Shown one piece after another: positions 1-9,082 of a DNA stretch of 19,562 nucleotides. This DNA is from a bacterium (lineage in GTDB: Bacteria; DYJV01; JALVYZ01): NCBI GenBank assembly GCA_027037705.1, contig JALVYZ010000424.1, positions 1 to 19,562 of the forward strand, given 5' to 3'. Position 1 is the stretch's first letter. Each line of letters opens with the position of its first letter. The notes beneath the pieces are model-generated. The model was not told where the DNA came from. It made no database searches and saw only the letters and a list, made by a program, of their open reading frames with translations. A program made the position numbers and the translations under genes.

Positions 1-1
1 T

Positions 2-949
2 AAAGCATTTGATGTTCATCCTTTTGAAGTTTGGGGGCCACCAGCTATTTCAGATAAAAGTGGAAGTGCTCATTTGCAATCTTATATTTGTTCTATAGTT
101 AAAAATGGTTTATCTTTCTTACTTGATGGGGGGCTTGAGGTAGCAGATATAATTGTAATACCTCATTGCTGTGATTCATTACAGGGATTTGGAAGCATTG
201 TTAAAGATTTTATAAATATAGAAAAACCTGTAATTACATTTTATCTACCAAGAAATAATAGAAAAGTAGATATAGAATTTTTAGCAACTGAATTTGAAAA
301 TATTTATAAAAAATTATCTAAAATTACAGGGAAAAAACCTTCCTATGAAGATTTATTAAATTCAATAAATTTAGAGGAAAAAATTGATGAAATTTTATTA
401 AAAGTTAATGATTATAACATATTAAGATTAAGAGAGTTTTTGCCAGATGAGGATTTTATAAGATTAATTGAAGATAGTTTATCTAAAGGAAAAATTAAAA
501 AAGATGAAAAAGTTCCTATTATAATTTCTGGAATAATTCCGGAACCCAAAGAAATTTTAAATATTATTGAAGAGGCAGGAGGATATATTGCTGCTGATGA
601 TTTAGCCTGTATTAGAAGAAGAATTTATCCAAAAGGTAAAAGTAAAAATCCTTTTATTAGAATGGCTGAGAGAATTTTAAATGGTCCGCCATGTCCAATG
701 AAAAATTCTTCAATTAGAGATAGGATAAACTTTCTTGCAAATTTAGTAAATAAAACAAAAGCTAAGGGAATAATATTTTACAATATAAAATTCTGTGAAG
801 CAGAAAATTTTTATCATCCTTTTATTATAAATTATTTTAAGGAAATAGGAATAAGTTGTTTGAAAGTTGAGGTTGATTTAAATAGCTCAATTTCTGCCCA
901 AATTATTACAAGGATAAGAGCTTTTATTGAAATGTTAAAAGGAGTATAA
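2..949 (+). CDS. 2-hydroxyacyl-CoA dehydratase family subunit (HgdB/BcrC-like), 5' truncated
   Basis: The frame is open from the left edge, so the true start lies outside the window; 315 residues are visible. The visible part opens with a WGPP motif and a cysteine-bearing segment ([10 protein letters not shown]), followed by [25 protein letters not shown] and KFCEAE. It ends in [14 protein letters not shown], a form of the (G)Q-x-x-TR-x-x-AF-x-EML tail typical of this family. These cysteines are the expected ligands of the [4Fe-4S] cluster used for radical dehydration of a 2-hydroxyacyl-CoA. The next gene begins one base after the stop and encodes a second dehydratase-type subunit, with an activator after that, so this is a two-subunit enzyme with its activase. 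The substrate cannot be read from sequence. A benzoyl-CoA-reductase-like or double-cubane reductase role is possible. The TTG at 74 is internal, because conserved sequence precedes it. Confidence 0.85.
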   Translation, partial: KAFDVHPFEVWGPPAISDKSGSAHLQSYICSIVKNGLSFLLDGGLEVADIIVIPHCCDSLQGFGSIVKDFINIEKPVITFYLPRNNRKVDIEFLATEFENIYKKLSKITGKKPSYEDLLNSINLEEKIDEILLKVNDYNILRLREFLPDEDFIRLIEDSLSKGKIKKDEKVPIIISGIIPEPKEILNIIEEAGGYIAADDLACIRRRIYPKGKSKNPFIRMAERILNGPPCPMKNSSIRDRINFLANLVNKTKAKGIIFYNIKFCEAENFYHPFIINYFKEIGISCLKVEVDLNSSISAQIITRIRAFIEMLKGV

Positions 950-950
950 A

Positions 951-2264
951 TTGTCTCTTTTTGAATATATATTAAATTATAAGATTTTTGGAGCAACTTA
1001 CTTTAAATTACAAAAGATAAAAGAACAAATTTTTTTTAAATATCCAAAATCCTGGAACACGGATATCTTTGCACCACCATTAAAAATAGGTTCTTATACA
1101 AAAGAGTTAATTTCTTCCCACTATCTTGAGGGGCGTTTTGTAAAAGGAGTAAAGCCTGTTGCTTGGGTTACTTCAGGAGCTCCTGTTGAAATTTTAAAAG
1201 CTCTTGGATTTTATATCTTGTATCCAGAAAATCATGGAGCTTTATGTGGAGCAAAGAAGGTTGCAGTAGATCTATGTGTTGAAGCTGAAAAGAGAGGATA
1301 TTCAATTGATATTTGTTCATATTCAAGAACAGATTTTGGAAGCATTTTTTCAGGTAAAACCCCTGTTGGAAAATTACCAAAACCTGATTTGTTGTTAACT
1401 TGTTCAAATATATGTCAGACTGTTTTATACTGGTATCAGGTTTTATCTCATTACTTTAAAGTTCCATTATTAATAATTGATACTCCTTTTTTATATGAAA
1501 AAGCAAAAGATTATGAGATTGAATATGTAAAAAAACAGCTTGAAGATTCTATCCCGATTTGTGAAAAAGTTGCAAAAAAGAATTTAAATTTTAAGAAATT
1601 AAAAAAAGTTGTTAAATTAAGCAAAGAAGCAACTGAATTATGGTTTGAAATAATAAAAACTGCAAAAAATAAACCATCTCCGATTTCTGTATTTGATCAA
1701 TTTATTCACATGGCTCCAATTGTTGAAATGCGAGGAGAAGAAAAGACTGTAAAATTTTACAATATATTACTAAATGAATTAAAGGATAGAATTTCAAATG
1801 GTATTGGTGCAGTTAAAAATGAGAAAAAGAGAGTTTTATGGGATAATCTACCAATATGGTATAAAATAAAATTTTTCAGTGAATTTTTAGCTGAAAATGG
1901 AGTTGCTGTTGTTGCCTCAACATATACAAATGCGTGGGGGGAGCTATGTTCTTTAATTGATCCAGATAGACCTATAGAATCTGTTTCAAAAACTTACCTT
2001 CATCCAATTTTAAATAGGAGTACAAAAGATAAATTATATACAATATTTAATATGATCGATGAATTTTCAATTGATGGAGTAATTTTACATTCTGATAGAT
2101 CCTGTAAGCCTTACTCTATTGGACAGATAGACCAGAGAAAGAAATTCATTGAAAAAAAACAAATTCCAGCAATTTTAATTGAATCAGATCATAATGATTC
2201 AAGAGCATTTTCTGATGAACAAATTAAAAATAGATTATTAACATTAATTGAAATGATGGAGTAA
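951..2264 (+). CDS. 2-hydroxyacyl-CoA dehydratase family subunit (HgdA/BcrB-like)
   Basis: A 437-residue protein of the 2-hydroxyglutaryl-CoA dehydratase/benzoyl-CoA reductase family. Supporting motifs are [13 protein letters not shown] (about 71-83), the [12 protein letters not shown] segment with C151 and C155, and the following [15 protein letters not shown] stretch, which is characteristic of these subunits. Further candidate cluster or structural cysteines are C99, C109, C122, C333 and C385. With the upstream gene it should form the heterodimeric, iron-sulfur, oxygen-sensitive dehydratase component. The start is TTG, chosen because a GGAG at 941-944 sits six bases upstream and the gene follows the previous stop by one base, which implies translational coupling. 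The family assignment is firm; the substrate is unknown. Confidence 0.87.
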   Translation: MSLFEYILNYKIFGATYFKLQKIKEQIFFKYPKSWNTDIFAPPLKIGSYTKELISSHYLEGRFVKGVKPVAWVTSGAPVEILKALGFYILYPENHGALCGAKKVAVDLCVEAEKRGYSIDICSYSRTDFGSIFSGKTPVGKLPKPDLLLTCSNICQTVLYWYQVLSHYFKVPLLIIDTPFLYEKAKDYEIEYVKKQLEDSIPICEKVAKKNLNFKKLKKVVKLSKEATELWFEIIKTAKNKPSPISVFDQFIHMAPIVEMRGEEKTVKFYNILLNELKDRISNGIGAVKNEKKRVLWDNLPIWYKIKFFSEFLAENGVAVVASTYTNAWGELCSLIDPDRPIESVSKTYLHPILNRSTKDKLYTIFNMIDEFSIDGVILHSDRSCKPYSIGQIDQRKKFIEKKQIPAILIESDHNDSRAFSDEQIKNRLLTLIEMME

Positions 2265-2265
2265 A

Positions 2266-3018
2266 ATGGTTTCATTAGGCATTGATGCAGGTTCAACAAC
2301 TATAAAAATTATTGGAATTGATAAAAATAAAAAGATTGTTTTTGAAAAGATAGAAAATACTGAGCCTGATATTGATAAGCAGGTAAAAAGATTACTAAAA
2401 AATATAAAAATTTCTGAAATTAAAATAGTTGTCACAGGTTATGGAAGTAATTTAATAAAATTTGCAACTAAAAAAGTAACTGAGATAACATGTCATGCTA
2501 CAGGAGCATTTTATTATTTTAAAAAAGGTGGAACATTAATTGATATCGGTGGGCAAGATAGTAAAGTAGTAATTATTTCTGATAATGGTAAAGTTCTTGA
2601 TTTTACAATGAATGATAAATGTGCAGCAGGAACAGGCAGATTTTTGGAAAATATAGCATGGAGATTAAAAATTCCAGTTGAAAGAATGGGAGATATAGCG
2701 CTTAATTCAGAAAAAGAGGTTAACATTTCAAGTACATGTGCAGTCTTTGCTGAAAGTGAAGTAATTTCAATGCTTGCAAGAGGAGAAGAGTTAGAAGCAG
2801 TGATAAAAGGCCTTCATAGGGCTCTCGTAAAGAGAATAGGAGCAATGGCAAATTCTCTTAATATTTTTCCTCCGCTAATTCTTTCTGGTGGTGTTTCTAA
2901 AAATAAAGCAATTCAAAGAATGCTTAAAGAGGAATTAGGCTTTAATATACTAATTCCTGAAAATCCACAAATCATAGGAGCATACGGAGCTGCAATTTTG
3001 GGAATAGATCGTATATAA
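2266..3018 (+). CDS. 2-hydroxyacyl-CoA dehydratase activator (HgdC/BcrD-type ATPase)
   Basis: A 250-residue protein of the BadF/BadG/BcrA/BcrD/HgdC ASKHA ATPase family. It carries the phosphate-1 loop [10 protein letters not shown] (5-14), the DIGGQDSK motif (93-100), the cluster cysteine in NDKCAAGTG (C119), a second one in [11 protein letters not shown] (C158), and the adenosine/phosphate-2 region [10 protein letters not shown] (206-215). In the known activators two such cysteines per subunit bridge one [4Fe-4S] cluster across a homodimer. ATP hydrolysis then drives one low-potential electron into the dehydratase. The length is normal for the family. It starts one base after the preceding stop, with a GGAG at 2258-2261, and forms one transcription unit with the two dehydratase subunits. 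The electron donor is probably a ferredoxin or flavodoxin; none is encoded adjacent. Confidence 0.93.
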   Translation: MVSLGIDAGSTTIKIIGIDKNKKIVFEKIENTEPDIDKQVKRLLKNIKISEIKIVVTGYGSNLIKFATKKVTEITCHATGAFYYFKKGGTLIDIGGQDSKVVIISDNGKVLDFTMNDKCAAGTGRFLENIAWRLKIPVERMGDIALNSEKEVNISSTCAVFAESEVISMLARGEELEAVIKGLHRALVKRIGAMANSLNIFPPLILSGGVSKNKAIQRMLKEELGFNILIPENPQIIGAYGAAILGIDRI

Positions 3019-3026
3019 ATAAGTTC

Positions 3027-3059
3027 TTTAGTTTTATTAAAATATTGCTAAAAACTAAA
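3027..3059. terminator. Weak AT-rich inverted repeat between convergent genes
   Basis: The 81-bp gap between the activator gene and the convergent sugar-dehydratase gene holds a 9-bp perfect inverted repeat: TTTAGTTTT at 3027-3035 and AAAACTAAA at 3051-3059, with a 15-nt loop. It may act as a bidirectional terminator, but it lacks G+C pairs and a clear T-run, so the call is weak. Nothing else is recognisable in the gap. Confidence 0.3.
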
Positions 3060-3099
3060 TGAGAATTAACCTGAGATATTGATAGTTTTTGCAAGAAAT

Positions 3100-4920
3100 T
3101 TAATAAGAATTTATAAACTTATCAATAATCTTTTTTAATTTTTCTGTATTTCTTATATTTTCATTTATTTCTTTAATAAATTTTTCAAGTTCTTCAAAAG
3201 TTGTTTTTGAGTTCACAATGGTTTTAAATATTTTTTTATGTTCTGTTGGAAGTTTTTCTTCATCATCATTCAAAAGTTCTTCTTTTAATTTTTCCCCAGG
3301 TCTTAGTCCTGTATATTGAATTTCTATATCCTGATATGGTGTCAATCCTTGAAGTTTTATTAAATTTTCTGCAAGTTCTATTATTTTAATAGGTTCTCCC
3401 ATATCAAGAATGAAAATTTCTCCATTATTTTCTCCAAAAATTGAAGCTTGTAGCACAAGCAGAACTGCTTCTGGTATTGTCATAAAAAATCTTTCAATTT
3501 CAGGATGAGTTATTTTTACAGGACCACCATTTTTTATCTGTTCTAAAAATATTGGAATTACACTACCTCTACTGCCTAAAACATTTCCGAATCTTACAGA
3601 AATAAATTTTGTTACATCAAGAGAATTAAATGTTGAACAAATAATTTCTGCAACTCTTTTAGTTTTACCCATAATATTAACTGGGTTTACAGCTTTATCA
3701 GTGGATATATTTATAAATTTTTCTATTTTCTGTTCAAGGCATATTTTAGCAATATTGTATGTGCCTAATATATTAGTTTTTATTGCTTCTTCAGGGAAAA
3801 ACTCCATTAATGGTACATGTTTATATGCTGCTGCATGGAAAACAATGTCTATGTGATGTTGGGTAAGTACATTTTTGAATTTTTCACTATCTTTTATATC
3901 ACCTACAACAGGAATGAATTTATTTTCAAGAACCTCAAGAGTTAAATTGTATAGTTCTGTTTCATCAATTTCATATCCAACGATTTTGTTTGGGGTAAAT
4001 TTTATAAGCTGTCTTACAATTTCTGAGCCAATTGATCCGCCTGCCCCTGTAACTAAAATGTTTTTGTTTGTAAAATAATTTTTAATTGAATTTTCATCTA
4101 TTTTTACAACTTCTCTTGATAATAGATCTTCAATTGTAATATCTTTCAAATCTTTTAATGATATTATTTTTTTTGATGATAACAGTTTTGGTAATATTTT
4201 AATATCGTTTATGTTATATTTTTTTGCAATATCAATTATTTCTTTTAGTTTTTTATATGGAATATCTGGAATCGCGACTATTATTGTATCAATATTGTTA
4301 TTTTTCAAAAAATTTTCAAGGTCATTTATTTTTCCAAAAACTTTAACTCCATGGATAAGAGTGTTTATTTTGTTGTTATCATCATCTAAAAAAGCAACTG
4401 GATAATATTCTTTAGAATAGAGTAATTCTCTTGCTACCTGTTCACCAGTTTTGTCAGCTCCCATAATAACTGTTCTTTTACCTTTTTTATTTATTGATGA
4501 TAACATTTCAGTAAAAACTCTTTTAGAAATTCTAAAAGATGAAATTAAAAATATTGAAATAAAGAAATCAATAAATGGAATACTTCTTGGAACAAAAATT
4601 GAGGGTGCATATATTAAAGCAAAATGATCAAAAAGTATCATAATTAATAAAGTAATTGTAAAAGCTTTTATTATTGAAATAAATTCTGTAATACTAACAT
4701 ATCTCCAGCTTACAGAATAAAGTCTAAAATAACCAAGGAGAATGATTTTAAATAAGATTACAAATGGTAGCCAATAGTATAATTGTTTTTCAAAATTCGG
4801 ATTTATATTAAAATCAAATCTTAAATAGTATGAAAAATAAAAACTGATTGTAAGAAGAATAATATCAACGATTAGAAAAAAGATTGCTCTTTTAAAAAAT
4901 GTTGGTTTAAATAAATTCAT
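3100..4920 (-). CDS. Membrane-bound nucleotide-sugar 4,6-dehydratase (CapD/PglF/WbpM family)
   Basis: About 606 residues when started at the ATG at 4920. Four hydrophobic segments occupy roughly the first 130 residues. A CoA-binding-like Rossmann domain follows (IMGADKTGEQVAREL, about 152-166), then an extended SDR domain with NAD motif TGAGGSIG (about 291-298), AAAYKHVP, STDKAVNP (about 406-413) and MGKTK (about 417-421). The SDR YxxxK is replaced by MxxxK, as in UDP-GlcNAc 4,6-dehydratases of the PglF/WbpM/CapD group. These make UDP-4-keto-6-deoxy sugars for polysaccharide or protein glycosylation at the inner membrane. It is transcribed away from the NifA-like gene and stands alone here, without glycosyltransferases nearby. 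An in-frame TTG at 4932 could add four residues. Neither start has a clear ribosome-binding site; ATG is preferred. Confidence 0.9.
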   Translation of the reverse strand: MNLFKPTFFKRAIFFLIVDIILLTISFYFSYYLRFDFNINPNFEKQLYYWLPFVILFKIILLGYFRLYSVSWRYVSITEFISIIKAFTITLLIMILFDHFALIYAPSIFVPRSIPFIDFFISIFLISSFRISKRVFTEMLSSINKKGKRTVIMGADKTGEQVARELLYSKEYYPVAFLDDDNNKINTLIHGVKVFGKINDLENFLKNNNIDTIIVAIPDIPYKKLKEIIDIAKKYNINDIKILPKLLSSKKIISLKDLKDITIEDLLSREVVKIDENSIKNYFTNKNILVTGAGGSIGSEIVRQLIKFTPNKIVGYEIDETELYNLTLEVLENKFIPVVGDIKDSEKFKNVLTQHHIDIVFHAAAYKHVPLMEFFPEEAIKTNILGTYNIAKICLEQKIEKFINISTDKAVNPVNIMGKTKRVAEIICSTFNSLDVTKFISVRFGNVLGSRGSVIPIFLEQIKNGGPVKITHPEIERFFMTIPEAVLLVLQASIFGENNGEIFILDMGEPIKIIELAENLIKLQGLTPYQDIEIQYTGLRPGEKLKEELLNDDEEKLPTEHKKIFKTIVNSKTTFEELEKFIKEINENIRNTEKLKKIIDKFINSY

Positions 4921-4952
4921 GATTTTTTTCAATTAGCAAAATTATTTTTTCA

Positions 4953-4988
4953 TTGCAATATATTTAAAATTTGTGGTAAAATTATAAT
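4953..4988 (+). promoter_or_regulatory. Candidate promoter of the NifA-like gene, possibly giving a leaderless transcript
   Basis: The only non-coding DNA before the ATG at 4989 is about 60 bp shared with the divergent gene. TTGCAA (4953-4958), 18 bp, then TAAAAT (4977-4982) would place the transcription start at about the ATG itself. No Shine-Dalgarno sequence precedes the ATG. A TATAAT at 4983-4988 abuts the start codon but has no -35 partner at normal spacing. The -35 lies in an 8-bp palindrome ATTGCAAT (4952-4959), so the same hexamer reads on the other strand toward the sugar-dehydratase gene. Confidence 0.35.
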
Positions 4989-6503
4989 ATGAAATCAAAT
5001 AAGTATCTTTCTGCAATTCAAAAAATAAGTGAACTTGTTTCTAAAAATGTTGATTTTACAGAATTAATGAAAAATATTCTTATAATTTTGTCAAATGAAG
5101 TAAATATGCAAAGAGGTATGATTTCAATTTATAGAAGGGATTTACAGAAGATAATTGTAGATGTAACTTATGGAATCCCCAAACAGGGAGAAATGGTTTT
5201 TTACAAAGTAGGCGAAGGGATAACTGGTAAAGTTGTTGAAACAGGAAGGCCAATTGCAATTCCAAGAATTGATAAAGAGCCATTGTTTCTTGATAGAACA
5301 GGAGCGCGAAGAAAAATAGACAGATCTAAGTTGGCTTTTATCTGTGTGCCTATAAAATATGATAACGAGGTAGTAGGTGCTTTAAGTGTTGATAGAGTTT
5401 CAGAAAAAGATGATTTAAAATTTGAAGTATCGTTTTTAGAGACTATTGCGAATATTATTGCTTCTAAAGTACATTCACGTCGTATAATGGATGAAAATAT
5501 AAAGCTAAGAGACGCTATTTCAAGACATAGTCCTGTGGGGACAATAATTGGAAATTCAAGCTCAATGAGACATGTTGCGGAACTTATAAATCAGGTAGCT
5601 GAAACTGATACAACAATTTTAATTACAGGAGAAACTGGAACAGGTAAAGGACTTGTTGCATCTGAAATTCATCAGAGAAGTAGAAGAAAAAATGGTCCTT
5701 TTATTAGAGTTAATTGTGGTGCAATCCCTGAAAATTTGATAGAATCGGAGCTTTTTGGTCATGAAAAAGGTTCTTTTACAGGGGCAATCTCAACAAGGAA
5801 AGGTAAATTTGAAGAAGCAAATAGAGGAACAATATTTTTAGATGAAATAGGAGAATTATCTTTAAGTGCTCAGGTAAAATTGTTAAAAGTTTTAGAAGAT
5901 AGAGAAGTGACAAGAATTGGGAGTAATAAACCAATAAAAGTTGATGTAAGAATTATTGCTGCTACTAATAAAAATCTTGAAAAAGAGGTTGAAAAAGGAA
6001 ACTTTAGATTAGATTTGTTGTATAGATTAAATATTTTTCCAATTCATTTACCTCCATTAAGAGAAAGGGGTTCAGATATAATATTGCTTGCAGATTATTT
6101 TGTTCAAGTGCTGAGTGAAAAACTTGGAAAAAAAATTAAGAGAATTGATTCAAGTGCTATAGATTTAATGATGTCTTATCATTGGCCTGGTAATGTTAGA
6201 GAGTTGCAAAATTGTATTGAAAGGGCTATATTAATAGCAGAAGGAGATGTAATTTATGGTTATCATCTACCTCCTTCACTGCAAATAGAAGGAGAGTTAA
6301 AACAGGAAAAAACGTTATTTACAGGAAATTTTAAAGAGCTTGTTGAAAATTATGAAAAAACTTTAATTGTGAATGCATTAAAAAAAGCAAAAGGTAAACA
6401 GTCTGAAGCAGCAAAAATTTTAGGGACAACTAAAAGAATAATTCAATACAAAATTCAAAAATATGAAATTGATTACAAAAAATATGCTGGAGTAACAATT
6501 TAA
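4989..6503 (+). CDS. NifA-like sigma-54-dependent transcriptional activator (GAF-AAA+-Fis)
   Basis: A 504-residue protein with three parts. An N-terminal GAF domain (about 10-165) contains the NifA-like signatures RGMISIY, GEGITGKVVETG and PLFLDRTGARR. A sigma-54-interacting AAA+ domain (about 183-415) has Walker A GETGTGKG (214-221), the sigma-54 contact loop GSFTGA (261-266), Walker B IFLDE (282-286), an arginine-finger region FRLDLLYRLN and WPGNVREL. A C-terminal Fis-type helix-turn-helix spans about 463-492. It should remodel sigma-54 RNA polymerase at GG/GC promoters in response to a GAF-sensed signal. There is no receiver domain, so a histidine-kinase partner is not expected. No nitrogenase gene is in the window, so the NifA resemblance does not fix the regulon. 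It heads the 11-gene chain, and the next gene starts 31 bp downstream. Confidence 0.9.
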   Translation: MKSNKYLSAIQKISELVSKNVDFTELMKNILIILSNEVNMQRGMISIYRRDLQKIIVDVTYGIPKQGEMVFYKVGEGITGKVVETGRPIAIPRIDKEPLFLDRTGARRKIDRSKLAFICVPIKYDNEVVGALSVDRVSEKDDLKFEVSFLETIANIIASKVHSRRIMDENIKLRDAISRHSPVGTIIGNSSSMRHVAELINQVAETDTTILITGETGTGKGLVASEIHQRSRRKNGPFIRVNCGAIPENLIESELFGHEKGSFTGAISTRKGKFEEANRGTIFLDEIGELSLSAQVKLLKVLEDREVTRIGSNKPIKVDVRIIAATNKNLEKEVEKGNFRLDLLYRLNIFPIHLPPLRERGSDIILLADYFVQVLSEKLGKKIKRIDSSAIDLMMSYHWPGNVRELQNCIERAILIAEGDVIYGYHLPPSLQIEGELKQEKTLFTGNFKELVENYEKTLIVNALKKAKGKQSEAAKILGTTKRIIQYKIQKYEIDYKKYAGVTI

Positions 6504-6534
6504 AAATTATAAAAGTTATAATAGGAGGGGAATC

Positions 6535-6843
6535 ATGAAAAAAGATGATGATATTTTAAAGAAAACATATTTAGCAGGTATAGGTTTTTTATCATTAGCT
6601 GAAGAGAGGATGAGAAAAACTCTTGATGTATGGATAAAAAAAGGAGAAAAAGTAGAAAAGGAAGGGAAAAAAGCTGTATCTGAACTTAAAGAAAGGTTTG
6701 AAGATTTAAAAAAGGATTTTGAAAAAAAGATTGATATTCAGATTTCAAAGGCTATTGAAAAGTTAAATCTCCCAACAAAAGATGACTTTGAAAGTTTAAA
6801 GAAAAGAATAGAAGAGCTTGAAAAAAAATTACAAGATAAATGA
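6535..6843 (+). CDS. Phasin-like coiled-coil protein
   Basis: A 102-residue, very charged, predominantly helical protein. The first third (LAGIGFLSLAEERMRK) is mildly amphipathic. The rest is Lys/Glu-rich coiled coil, ending in LPTKDDFESLKKRIEELEKK, a tail typical of small proteins annotated as polyhydroxyalkanoate-synthesis-regulator phasins. No PHA synthase is in the window. Its stop overlaps the start of the UbiB/ABC1 gene by 4 bp (ATGA), so the two are probably made together. A role as a membrane or lipid-surface accessory of that kinase is an inference from this coupling. A strong Shine-Dalgarno sequence, GGAGGGG (6524-6530), fixes the start. Confidence 0.72.
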   Translation: MKKDDDILKKTYLAGIGFLSLAEERMRKTLDVWIKKGEKVEKEGKKAVSELKERFEDLKKDFEKKIDIQISKAIEKLNLPTKDDFESLKKRIEELEKKLQDK

Positions 6844-8486
6844 TTTTTAAACTGCCTCAAACCTATAAAAAAATTAAAAGACTAAACCAAATTTTGCCTG
6901 TTTTTTTCAAATATGGCTTTGGCTGGATATTAAAAGAGTTAAAATTAGATTATTATATTTATATTGGTAAAAATATATTTAAATTAAAAAAAATCAAAGA
7001 ATTTGAAACCTTATCTAATGAGAAAAGATTTGTTTTAGCTCTTCAGGAACTTGGTCCTACTTTTATTAAACTTGGTCAGATTTTAAGTACAAGAGAAGAT
7101 ATTTTCCCTGATAATTGGATTAAAGAGCTTGAAACACTTCAGGATAACGTTGTTCCTATTAAATATCCTATAATTGAAAAAATAATTTCTCCTATTAAAG
7201 ATAAATTTGAATATATTGATCCTAATCCGCTTGCATCAGCTTCAATAGCTCAAGTACATAAAGCGAAATTAAAAAATGGAAAAGATGTTGTTATTAAAGT
7301 AAAAAGACCTAAAATTGAAGAAATAATTTTTACAGATATTTTGTTACTTTTTGAAATTGCACAATTAATTGAAAATCATGTACCTGAATTGAGAATGTTT
7401 AAACCTGTTAAACTTGTTGAAGAGTTTTCCAACACAATTAGAAAAGAACTTGATTTTTTTAGAGAGAAACAGAATTTGAAGAATTTTCGTTCATTTTTTG
7501 AAAATGATGATTTTTTATACATTCCAGAAGTTTATGATGAATATTGTTCTGAAAATTATATTACAATGGAGTACATTGAAGGTATAAAGATAAATAATTT
7601 TACAAAACTTAAAGATAGTAAAATTGATTTAATAAAATTATCTGAAAAATGGAGTGAAAAAGTAATAGAACAGGTTCTTGTCTATGGCTATTTTCATGCT
7701 GACCCACATCCTGGGAATATATTTGTTTTAAAAGATAACAGAATTGCATATCTTGATTTTGGAATGATAGGAAGACTTACAGATGAGATGAAATTTAATA
7801 TTGCAAATCTTATAATTGGAATCGCTGGAAAAGATGTTGATTTAATAGTAAAAACTTTAAAAAATATGACTCCAGATTTTTATGTTGAAGATATTAACAG
7901 TTTTAAAAGAGATTTACTTGATTTTATTGATATGTATTACAATGTACCTTTAAAAGATTTTAATGTGGGAAAGGTTTTTAAGGAACTTTTCAGGATTTTG
8001 AGAAAATACGAAATAAGCATAATTACAGATTATGTTTTACTTGACAAAACAATTTTGACTCTTGAGGCAATTGGGCGCAAACTAAATCCTGATTTTAATC
8101 TTGTTGAAAAAGCTTATTCTCATGTTAAAAGAATTCTAAAGGAGCAAAAAAGTTTAAAAAAGATTCTTTCAAAGGATTTAAAAAAGAGGGTTCAAAATTT
8201 TTACGAAGTTTCAGAAGAAATTCCAGGATATATTTTAGATTCATTTAAAACACTTTTATCAAAGAATCTTGTTATTAATTTCAAACATCAGGGTCTTGAA
8301 GATTTTACAAAAGAGATGGACCGTTCTGTTAATAGATTAATCTTTGGATTAATTATTTCTGCAACATTAATTTCAAGTTCATTTTTAATTAAAATTAGTA
8401 CTTTTTTGGGAGTAGTTGGTTTTTCTTTTGCGACCTTTCTTGGCTTATGGCTGCTATATGGTATATTTAAATCTGGGAGACTGTAA
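6840..8486 (+). CDS. ubiB: UbiB/ABC1 (AarF) family atypical protein kinase
   Basis: A 548-residue protein with the hallmarks of the ABC1/ADCK/UbiB family. These are the KxGQ motif in PTFIKLGQILSTR (73-85), the alanine-rich loop replacing the Gly-rich loop (LASASIAQVH, 131-140), the VVIKVKRP lysine (about 153), catalytic-loop HADPHPGN (286-293) and metal-binding LDFG (305-308). Two C-terminal hydrophobic segments (about 500-518 and 521-543) anchor it in the membrane. Family members support quinone biosynthesis through an ATPase activity rather than ordinary protein phosphorylation. Whether this organism uses ubiquinone, menaquinone or another isoprenoid lipid cannot be told here. It overlaps the phasin-like gene by 4 bp and the next gene by 1 bp. 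The decaheme cytochrome two genes downstream fits a quinone-linked electron-transfer role. Confidence 0.92.
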   Translation: MIFKLPQTYKKIKRLNQILPVFFKYGFGWILKELKLDYYIYIGKNIFKLKKIKEFETLSNEKRFVLALQELGPTFIKLGQILSTREDIFPDNWIKELETLQDNVVPIKYPIIEKIISPIKDKFEYIDPNPLASASIAQVHKAKLKNGKDVVIKVKRPKIEEIIFTDILLLFEIAQLIENHVPELRMFKPVKLVEEFSNTIRKELDFFREKQNLKNFRSFFENDDFLYIPEVYDEYCSENYITMEYIEGIKINNFTKLKDSKIDLIKLSEKWSEKVIEQVLVYGYFHADPHPGNIFVLKDNRIAYLDFGMIGRLTDEMKFNIANLIIGIAGKDVDLIVKTLKNMTPDFYVEDINSFKRDLLDFIDMYYNVPLKDFNVGKVFKELFRILRKYEISIITDYVLLDKTILTLEAIGRKLNPDFNLVEKAYSHVKRILKEQKSLKKILSKDLKKRVQNFYEVSEEIPGYILDSFKTLLSKNLVINFKHQGLEDFTKEMDRSVNRLIFGLIISATLISSSFLIKISTFLGVVGFSFATFLGLWLLYGIFKSGRL

Positions 8487-9082
8487 TGTCAACATTATTT
8501 CTTTTCAGACATACTGAGACTGTAAATACACAAGATGGAAAATTTAGATATAATGGATTTATAGATGTAGATATTGTCCCAGAGGGATTAAATCGTTTAA
8601 AAAAGTTTATATCTATAATTAAATATAAAAATATTAAAAAAGTCTACTCAAGTGATTTAAAAAGAGCTTATAAAGGCGCAAAAATATTTGCTGATGCTTT
8701 AGGTCTGGAAATTATAAAATTAAAAGAGTTAAGAGAGGTAAAACAGGGGATTTTTGAAGGATTAACATATAATGAAATAATTGAAAAATATCCTGATGAA
8801 GCAGAAAAAAAATTTTCAGATTATGTAAATTATAGAGTTAAGGATGCTGAATCTCTAAAAGATGCATACAACAGAGTAATACCATGTATCAAAAAAATTA
8901 TGAGCTCAGATGAAAATGTAATTATTGTTGCTCATGGCGGGATAAATATGCTAATCCTATGTCACTGCTTAAATATGGATTTAAAAGATTTTTTTAGAAT
9001 TCAGCAGGATTTTGGGTGTATGAATGAAATTGAATTTATGGATAATTTTATTAAAGTAGTAAGAATGAATTTTGTTCTGTAA
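8486..9082 (+). CDS. Histidine phosphatase superfamily protein (phosphoglycerate-mutase-like)
   Basis: A 198-residue, single-domain cytosolic protein. The N-terminal FRHTET supplies the catalytic R8-H9, with Thr where the classical RHGE has Gly. Other expected active-site residues are R60 (SSDLKRA), E84 (ELREVKQGIFEG) and H150 (VIIVAHGG). The length and motif spacing match CobC/GpmB-like phosphatases rather than cofactor-dependent glycolytic mutases, which are longer. The substrate is unknown: alpha-ribazole phosphate and various small phosphoesters are possible, and no cobalamin gene is nearby. The ATG overlaps the UbiB stop (TAATG), and the next gene overlaps in the same way. Confidence 0.85.
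   Translation: MSTLFLFRHTETVNTQDGKFRYNGFIDVDIVPEGLNRLKKFISIIKYKNIKKVYSSDLKRAYKGAKIFADALGLEIIKLKELREVKQGIFEGLTYNEIIEKYPDEAEKKFSDYVNYRVKDAESLKDAYNRVIPCIKKIMSSDENVIIVAHGGINMLILCHCLNMDLKDFFRIQQDFGCMNEIEFMDNFIKVVRMNFVL

Noticed and set aside
74-949. TTG at 74 as the true start of the first gene
   Set aside because: Conserved dehydratase sequence (WGPP, DKSGSAH) lies in frame upstream of it, so the gene is cut by the window edge.
2514-2726. Antisense open frames inside real genes here and elsewhere
   Set aside because: They lie opposite conserved coding sequence, have no family motifs and no ribosome-binding sites, and are expected by chance.
4989-6503. Evidence for nitrogen fixation
   Set aside because: Only NifA-like domain features are present. 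No nitrogenase or cofactor-assembly gene is in the window.
6517-6522. TATAAT before the phasin-like gene as a promoter
   Set aside because: It abuts the ribosome-binding site, so a transcript from it would start inside or after that site. No -35 was found at suitable spacing.
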